Made by a program: the position numbers and the translations under genes. From contig JACKCI010000001.1 of the NCBI GenBank assembly GCA_020634155.1, forward strand, positions 1,488,001-1,552,000: a DNA stretch of 64,000 nt, read 5' to 3'. The notes beneath the pieces were generated by a model, which saw nothing but the letters and a program-made list of their open reading frames with translations, was not told the origin of the DNA and made no database searches. Source of the DNA: Anaerolineales bacterium. Lineage in GTDB: Bacteria > Chloroflexota > Anaerolineae > Aggregatilineales > J027. This document shows, piece after piece, positions 59,349 through 64,000 of this stretch (the first letter of the stretch is position 1; every line of letters begins with the position of its first letter).

Positions 59349-60239
59349 TCAATCCTTTTTCAAAATGTCCCGCCAACGATGCGGCGGTTCTTGGTCGTAA
59401 GGGTCTAAAATGCGCCCATAAGTAGCGGGGCGGCGTTGATGCAATAAGGGAAAGAGTGAGCGCCAATGAGTCATAGCGGCGGGGTCAAGGTCGGCGATAA
59501 TGACCTCAGTGGTATCACGGCCTGCTTGCGCCAATACCTTACCGGTGGGGTCACAGATAAAGCTGCTGCCATAGAAGCGCACGGCCTCTTGACCAACACG
59601 GTTAGCCGCCGCCACAAACACCCCATTAGCGATGGCATGTCCGCGCATAACAGCCTCCCATGCTGGCTGCGAGTCGAAGTCGGGGTCTTCGGGTTCGGAG
59701 CCGATAGCAGTGGGGTAAAAGATGAACTCGGCCCCATTCAGAGCATAGATGCGGGCTAACTCAGGAAACCACTGGTCATAGCAAGTCGGGGTGGCGATTT
59801 TGACTGAGCCGAGGTCATGAACCGGATAGGCAGAGTCGCCCTCGAAAAAGTGGTCTTCATGGTAGCCCTCGCCCGACGGGATATGGATTTTGCGGGTGGC
59901 GTGAATCAACTGGCCTTGGGGGTTGTGGATGGTGGCGGTGTCAAAGTAGCGCCCATCCTCGGCGCGTTCAAAGAGGCTCCCAACCAGTGTCACGTTATAA
60001 GTGCGGGCTAATTGACCCAAAAAAGCATCGGAGGGGCCACCTCGCAACGGTTCGGCCCACTGAAAACCACTAGGGTCAAGCGAACTGGCAAAATAAGGCG
60101 ACAGCGAAAACTCCGGCAAGCACACCAGACTCGCGCCTTGGTCAGCAGCGGAGTGGACAAGCGCATCGTAGGTCGCTTGCAGGGCGGCGCGTTCTCCTTC
60201 CCATGCGACCTGTACCAAGGCAACCCGTAAGCGTTCCAT
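59349..60239 (-). CDS. aguB: N-carbamoylputrescine amidase
   Basis: 296 residues, nitrilase superfamily. Catalytic Glu-Lys-Cys triad: E43 in LPEFSLSPYF, K117 in ATRKIHIPSGEGYHEDHFF and C153 in PTCYDQWFPE. The Y-H-E-D-x-F-F block and the length fit AguB, which cleaves N-carbamoylputrescine to putrescine, carbon dioxide and ammonia. The presence of agmatine deiminase in the same operon supports this. It lies 5 bases upstream of the gabT-like start. Confidence 0.92.
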   Translation of the reverse strand: MERLRVALVQVAWEGERAALQATYDALVHSAADQGASLVCLPEFSLSPYFASSLDPSGFQWAEPLRGGPSDAFLGQLARTYNVTLVGSLFERAEDGRYFDTATIHNPQGQLIHATRKIHIPSGEGYHEDHFFEGDSAYPVHDLGSVKIATPTCYDQWFPELARIYALNGAEFIFYPTAIGSEPEDPDFDSQPAWEAVMRGHAIANGVFVAAANRVGQEAVRFYGSSFICDPTGKVLAQAGRDTTEVIIADLDPAAMTHWRSLFPLLHQRRPATYGRILDPYDQEPPHRWRDILKKD

Positions 60240-60241
60240 GA

Positions 60242-61501
60242 CTAGCCCACCGCCTCTAATGCAACGCGGAAGATAGCAAGGGCCTCATCGATATGGCCCT
60301 CATTGATAATCAACGGTGGTATCCAGCGGATGACGTTCTCGTAGCTACCACAGCCCAATAGCAGCAAATGGCGCTCAATACAGGCATTCAGCACGGCCTT
60401 GGCAGTGGCTTTGTCGGGTTTGCCATCAGCCCCCGTGAACTCTACGCCAATCATCAGACCGCGCCCGCGCACATCACCAAGGCAGGGATGGGTGGACTGG
60501 AGTTCACGCAGGCGAGCCATGAGAATCGCGCCCATCTTGGCGGCGTTATCCGGCAAGCGCTCCTCTTGCATAACGCGCACAGTAGCAAGAGCCGCCGCTG
60601 CCGTGATAGCACTCCCCCCACCGTAGGTGCCGCCATGCGAACCAGCCTTCCAGCGCTCCATCAATTCACGGCTGGCAGCAATGCCGGAGATAGGTAGACC
60701 ACTACCGAGGCCCTTCGCCATGATGACAATATCAGGCACAATGCCTGCATGTTCAAAACAGAACATCTTGCCTGTGCGCCCAAAGCCGGACTGCACCTCA
60801 TCCGCTACAAACAAAATGCCATGTTCGGTGCAAAACTCGCGGAGTTGCTGCAAAAAGGCGACAGGAGCAGGCACATAGCCCCCCTCCCCCAAAACAGGTT
60901 CAATGATAATAGCGGCGGTCTCATCGGGCGGGGTTTGGCTCTTGAGCAACAATTCAAGCTGCTGCATACAAAAAGCGATGGTCTGCGCCTCATCCCAGCC
61001 GTAGAAATAGCTATAGGGGAAGGGTGCCACAAAGATTCCCGCGGGCAGGGGTTGGTAAGCATGGCGGTAGATAGTCTTGGAGGTCGTCATTGCCATTGTT
61101 TGGGCGGTGCGACCATGAAAGCTACCCTGAAAAACGATGATATTGGTTTTCTTGGTAGCATGACGAGCCAGTTTAACAGCAGCTTCGGTAGCCTCGGCTC
61201 CACTGTTGGAGAAGAAAAAGGTATCAATCGGTGAGGGCATGACTTCGCGCAAGGCGTTGGCAAGGGCGACGGTGGTGGGTGGAATGACAATATTCATTTG
61301 CCCGAACAGCAATTGCCCCGCTTGGCCTTGGATGGCCTGCACAACTTTGGGGTGACAGTGGCCCGTGTTGGTGACCCCAATGCCACAGGTAAAATCGAGA
61401 TAGCGCGTGCCGTCGGCGTCATAAAGATAGGCCCCTTCGCCGCGCTGGGGCTGGATGTGGGTGAGGTGCGTCCACACGGGGGATAACGCATCAAGTGTCA
61501 T
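60242..61501 (-). CDS. Class III aminotransferase (putrescine or GABA type)
   Basis: 419 residues. Blocks: LDFTCGIGVTNTGHCHPKVVQAIQGQAGQLL, FFSNSGAEATEAAVKLARHATKKTNIIVFQGSFHGRTAQTMAMTTSK, IIEPVLGEGGYVPAP, FVADEVQSGFGRTGKMFCFEHAG and K263 in VIMAKGLGSGLPISG. It is a second, diverged paralogue of the enzyme two genes downstream. One of the pair is likely a putrescine:2-oxoglutarate or pyruvate aminotransferase and the other a GABA aminotransferase. The gene lies 2 bases ahead of aguB. Confidence 0.9.
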   Translation of the reverse strand: MTLDALSPVWTHLTHIQPQRGEGAYLYDADGTRYLDFTCGIGVTNTGHCHPKVVQAIQGQAGQLLFGQMNIVIPPTTVALANALREVMPSPIDTFFFSNSGAEATEAAVKLARHATKKTNIIVFQGSFHGRTAQTMAMTTSKTIYRHAYQPLPAGIFVAPFPYSYFYGWDEAQTIAFCMQQLELLLKSQTPPDETAAIIIEPVLGEGGYVPAPVAFLQQLREFCTEHGILFVADEVQSGFGRTGKMFCFEHAGIVPDIVIMAKGLGSGLPISGIAASRELMERWKAGSHGGTYGGGSAITAAAALATVRVMQEERLPDNAAKMGAILMARLRELQSTHPCLGDVRGRGLMIGVEFTGADGKPDKATAKAVLNACIERHLLLLGCGSYENVIRWIPPLIINEGHIDEALAIFRVALEAVG

Positions 61502-61548
61502 GATTCAATAACCTCTTTTGTGTTTTCTAAGAGAATAACCTAAAGCGT

Positions 61549-62196
61549 TTATTCGCGGTAATCGGGATTTTCCCAAACAATCAACACGGCCCCATTGCCT
61601 GCGTCGGGTTCATCGGGCAGGTAGTCGGGAATAAAGCAGATGGGCTTAAAACCGCGATGCATCTGCATGGTCACGGTAGGGTCAATGAGTTCACCGCTAA
61701 TAACCTTCTCGGCATATTCCGCCACACTTAATTGACCTTCAAAGCGATGATAGCCCATCAATGAGCCGCCCGCATACCAGCCGCGCAGGTTAAGACGCTT
61801 GACCAACTCAAAGCGTTTTTGATAGAGGGCAGTGCCGATGCCATGCCGTCGGTAGTCTGGCAAGACCGCCATCTCCACCCCGTAGAGCCACTGCCCGTTG
61901 GGGTCATGCTTGGTGATGCCTGTGCCGCCCATCGCCTCCAGCCATGTGAGGGGTGGCGCAGTGGGGGGACGGCTGACCATCATGGTAGCAGCCATAGCAA
62001 CCACCAGCGGCGGGTCATCTTGGGTAATTGCGACAAATTGGCCTTCGGGGAAGCGGGCAATTTGCTGCAAAACTGCATCATCAGTGATACCCTCTTCTCC
62101 ATAGACCACATCTAGGGTGTCACGATAGGCTAAACGCACCAAATCATAAATGCCTTTAGCATGTTCGGCTTTTGTGTTTATAATTTTGATATTCAT
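61549..62196 (-). CDS. GNAT-family N-acetyltransferase
   Basis: 215 residues. The acetyl-CoA-binding motif A region is visible in VEMAVLPDYRRHGIGTALYQKRFELVKRLNLRGWYAGGSL (R/Q-x-x-G-x-G/A as RRHGIGT). The C-terminal part is family-unspecific and ends in a beta strand (GNGAVLIVWENPDYRE). It heads the minus-strand polyamine operon (47 bases before the aminotransferase), so a polyamine or diamine acetyl acceptor is possible but unproven. Confidence 0.85.
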   Translation of the reverse strand: MNIKIINTKAEHAKGIYDLVRLAYRDTLDVVYGEEGITDDAVLQQIARFPEGQFVAITQDDPPLVVAMAATMMVSRPPTAPPLTWLEAMGGTGITKHDPNGQWLYGVEMAVLPDYRRHGIGTALYQKRFELVKRLNLRGWYAGGSLMGYHRFEGQLSVAEYAEKVISGELIDPTVTMQMHRGFKPICFIPDYLPDEPDAGNGAVLIVWENPDYRE

Positions 62197-62277
62197 TCCG
62201 TGCCACTTTCGTTTGTGTGTGCTTTTTAGTATATGTCGAAAAATTTAACCTAGACCGCGTTATTTGGGGGAAACTTT

Positions 62278-63444
62278 ATGAAACCGATTGCTGTTGAACT
62301 CCAGAATGTGATTAAGGAATTTAGTTCGGGACGTAGCGACCAAGCCCGCGCAGTAGATGATGTCTCCCTGCAAATCTATGATGGGGAATTTTTTGCGCTG
62401 TTGGGGCCGAGTGGATGCGGCAAGACCACCACGCTACGGATGATTGCAGGCTTTGAAGAAGCGACATCGGGCGACATTCGCATTAATGGCAAGTCGGTGC
62501 GCTATATCCCACCCTTTCACCGTCCAGTTAACACCGTCTTCCAAGACTATGCACTCTTCCCCCACATGACCGTGTTGCAAAATGTGATGTTCGGCCTGCA
62601 AATGGAAAATGTCTCCAAGGCAACGGCACGGGAACGGGCAATGGAGGCGCTCGAATTGGTGCAACTCCCCCAAGCGGCCTTTCGCAAACCGCGTCAACTC
62701 TCCGGCGGGATGCAGCAACGGGTGGCCTTGGCGCGTGCCCTCGTCAAAAAACCATCGGTGCTGCTACTAGATGAGCCGTTGGGGGCGCTTGACCTCAAGC
62801 TCCGTAAGGCCATGCAATTTGAACTCAAGGCCATGCAACAGCAACTGGGCATTACCTTTGTTTATGTGACACACGACCAAGAAGAGGCCATGACAATGGC
62901 TGACCGCATTGCGGTTATGAACAAGGGCGAGTTGTTGCAGGTTGGTTCACCCGAAACTATCTATGAAAAGCCGACCACCCGCTTTGTAGCGGATTTCATC
63001 GGAGAGACCAATTTTGTGGAAGGTAGCCTGCATAGCCTCGGCACCCCCTATGGCAGGGTGCTGGTCGAAGGAGCTACGCTGGATGCGGTGTTGGGTGAGG
63101 TCACGGCTGAGATTGGCGATACGGTCACGGTGGCAATCCGTCCTGAGAAAATCGGCGTTTTCGGCGCGACCGGAGCCGTGCGCTTGAGTGAAGGCTTCAG
63201 CTTGAGTGCCGACGAGTTCAAGGCCAACCTCCGCAAAGAACCGAATATGACCCTGCTGGATGGGGTGGTGAACCAAGTTTTTTATATCGGCACCGATACC
63301 CGCTACCAGATTGCCCTTGGGGAAAACGTTGAGGTGGTGGCACGGGTGCAAAACTTCGGACAGCGCCACGACACCATCTATAAAGCGGGTGACCCCATTT
63401 GTGTGTATTGGGAAAACGAAAACGCTCGCATCCTAGCCCATTAG
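62278..63444 (+). CDS. potA: Spermidine/putrescine ABC transporter ATP-binding protein (PotA-like)
   Basis: 388 residues. Walker A GPSGCGKTT at 43-51, signature LSGGMQQ at 141-147, Walker B VLLLDEP at 161-167, H-loop in VTHDQEEAMTMADRIAVMNKGELLQVGSPETIYEKPTTRFVADFIGETNF. After residue 245 a TOBE-type regulatory domain follows, with an extra loop (SEGFSLSADEFKANLRKEPNM). The RPVNTVFQDYALFPHMTV block is typical of PotA. Divergent from the polyamine operon, which supports polyamine uptake. No permease genes are seen within the window; a C45-type hydrolase follows by 12 bases. Confidence 0.9.
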   Translation: MKPIAVELQNVIKEFSSGRSDQARAVDDVSLQIYDGEFFALLGPSGCGKTTTLRMIAGFEEATSGDIRINGKSVRYIPPFHRPVNTVFQDYALFPHMTVLQNVMFGLQMENVSKATARERAMEALELVQLPQAAFRKPRQLSGGMQQRVALARALVKKPSVLLLDEPLGALDLKLRKAMQFELKAMQQQLGITFVYVTHDQEEAMTMADRIAVMNKGELLQVGSPETIYEKPTTRFVADFIGETNFVEGSLHSLGTPYGRVLVEGATLDAVLGEVTAEIGDTVTVAIRPEKIGVFGATGAVRLSEGFSLSADEFKANLRKEPNMTLLDGVVNQVFYIGTDTRYQIALGENVEVVARVQNFGQRHDTIYKAGDPICVYWENENARILAH

Positions 63445-63456
63445 AAAGGCTCCATT

Positions 63457-64000
63457 ATGCCAAAACTAAACGTCCTGAAACTGACTGGCACGCCCTATGA
63501 TTTCGGCTATCAGCATGGCCTCGCCTATCGAGACGCCATTCATCACTTCACCGAGGAGCGTGTGCATCTCAGCAGCGACCCCAACTGGACAGGCGCGACC
63601 CTCTCACGGGCGGAGGTGCTGGCCTTGGGAGAAGCGTGTTTAGATGAGCATCGACACTACGCCCCTGAACTGGTTGATGAATTACAAGGGATGGCCGACG
63701 CAACTGGCCTTGGATTAGCCGAATTGGTCATCATGAACGGCTTTACCGATTTTGTGGATGTGGTCTATAGCGCGGGGCAGAAGAATCCCACTATCACCCA
63801 CCCCATTGATGACTGCACGGCGTTTCTTGTCCCCGCCAGCGCGACCGCCGAGGGCTATGGCTTCTTTGGGCAAACATGGGACATGCACGCCACCGCCACG
63901 CCCTATGTCATTTTGATAGAGGGGCAGCCCGCGCATGGTATCCCGTTCTTGTCGTTTAGCACAACGGGCTGTGTCGGCATGATTGGCATGAACAAGGCTG
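63457..64000 (+). CDS. C45-family acyltransferase/peptidase-like N-terminal nucleophile hydrolase (C terminus off the window)
   Basis: 181 codons are in the window, open to its end; ATG at 63457, AAAGG upstream, 12 bases after the potA stop. The start LKLTGTPYDFGYQHGLAYRDAI, ELVDELQGMADATGLGLAELVIMNGFTDFVD, DDCTAFLV and GFFGQTWDMHA follow the acyl-CoA:6-aminopenicillanate acyltransferase (C45) family. Its Cys in D-D-C-T becomes the N-terminal nucleophile after self-cleavage. These enzymes hydrolyse or transfer acyl groups on amines; with PotA beside it, an N-acylated polyamine-like substrate is conceivable. Confidence 0.85.
   Translation, partial: MPKLNVLKLTGTPYDFGYQHGLAYRDAIHHFTEERVHLSSDPNWTGATLSRAEVLALGEACLDEHRHYAPELVDELQGMADATGLGLAELVIMNGFTDFVDVVYSAGQKNPTITHPIDDCTAFLVPASATAEGYGFFGQTWDMHATATPYVILIEGQPAHGIPFLSFSTTGCVGMIGMNKA

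Overview
The window reads as a chromosomal segment of a member of the Chloroflexota, probably an Anaerolineae-like lineage. This is an inference from gene style: Ser/Thr kinases fused to long Thr-Pro linkers or to STAND and WD40 modules, very large LivH/LivM permeases, CHASE2/FecR signalling genes, and a mostly GC-moderate, densely packed genome. No rRNA, tRNA or CRISPR array was seen, and no gene-free stretch exceeds about 200 bases. Two genes run off the edges: a kinase at the left and a C45-type hydrolase at the right.

Layout. (1) 1-10494, minus strand: a branched-chain amino acid ABC operon (livJ-H-M-G-F) continuing into a lipoprotein and a membrane Ser/Thr kinase. (2) 10585-19782, minus strand: a LolD/FtsX-type ABC pair, a Wzm/Wzt polysaccharide exporter and four tandem paralogous family-2 glycosyltransferases. 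(3) 19961-28252: alanine dehydrogenase, divergent from a MOCOS-like aminotransferase-fold protein; a Tat-exported two-domain multicopper oxidase, divergent from an unusual fusion (cytochrome c, four haem-less cytochrome-like repeats, SCO1, cupredoxin-like end); and a secreted 5'-nucleotidase. (4) 28253-37708: a kinase-STAND-14xWD40 protein with a secreted beta-helix protein, a DUF3095 protein, a zinc alcohol dehydrogenase and an orphan ZnuA with a strong operator-like palindrome. (5) 37777-45773, minus strand: a signalling block with a TolB-like propeller, a REC-PAS-GAF histidine kinase, a NarL-type regulator, a small protein of 59 residues too short for most gene calls, a lone receiver, a FecR/SH3 protein and a CHASE2 histidine kinase. 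(6) 45859-63444: polyamine metabolism, with a PuuB-like oxidase on one side and agmatine deiminase, ALDH, two class III aminotransferases, N-carbamoylputrescine amidase, a GNAT and PotA on the other.

The most interesting region, 47269-55379, sits inside the polyamine block. It is an AT-rich two-gene operon broken by three copies of one 1247-bp IS3-family element. Each copy is flanked by a different 3-bp target duplication (AAT, CGC, CTC). Removing the copies on paper restores both reading frames exactly: a 1152-residue protein (SIR2-like N terminus, P-loop STAND-type NTPase, helical region, cold-shock/OB-like C terminus) and, overlapping it by ATGA, a 301-residue partner with an R-x4-H HEPN-like motif and a C terminus resembling CCA-adding enzymes. 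The architecture is that of an anti-phage defence system caught just after inactivation by the IS. The defence role is inferred; the frame restoration is read directly from the sequence.

Functionally, the two flanking polyamine arms give a nearly complete route from agmatine through N-carbamoylputrescine, putrescine, 4-aminobutanal and GABA to succinate semialdehyde, with a PotA-type ATPase suggesting uptake.
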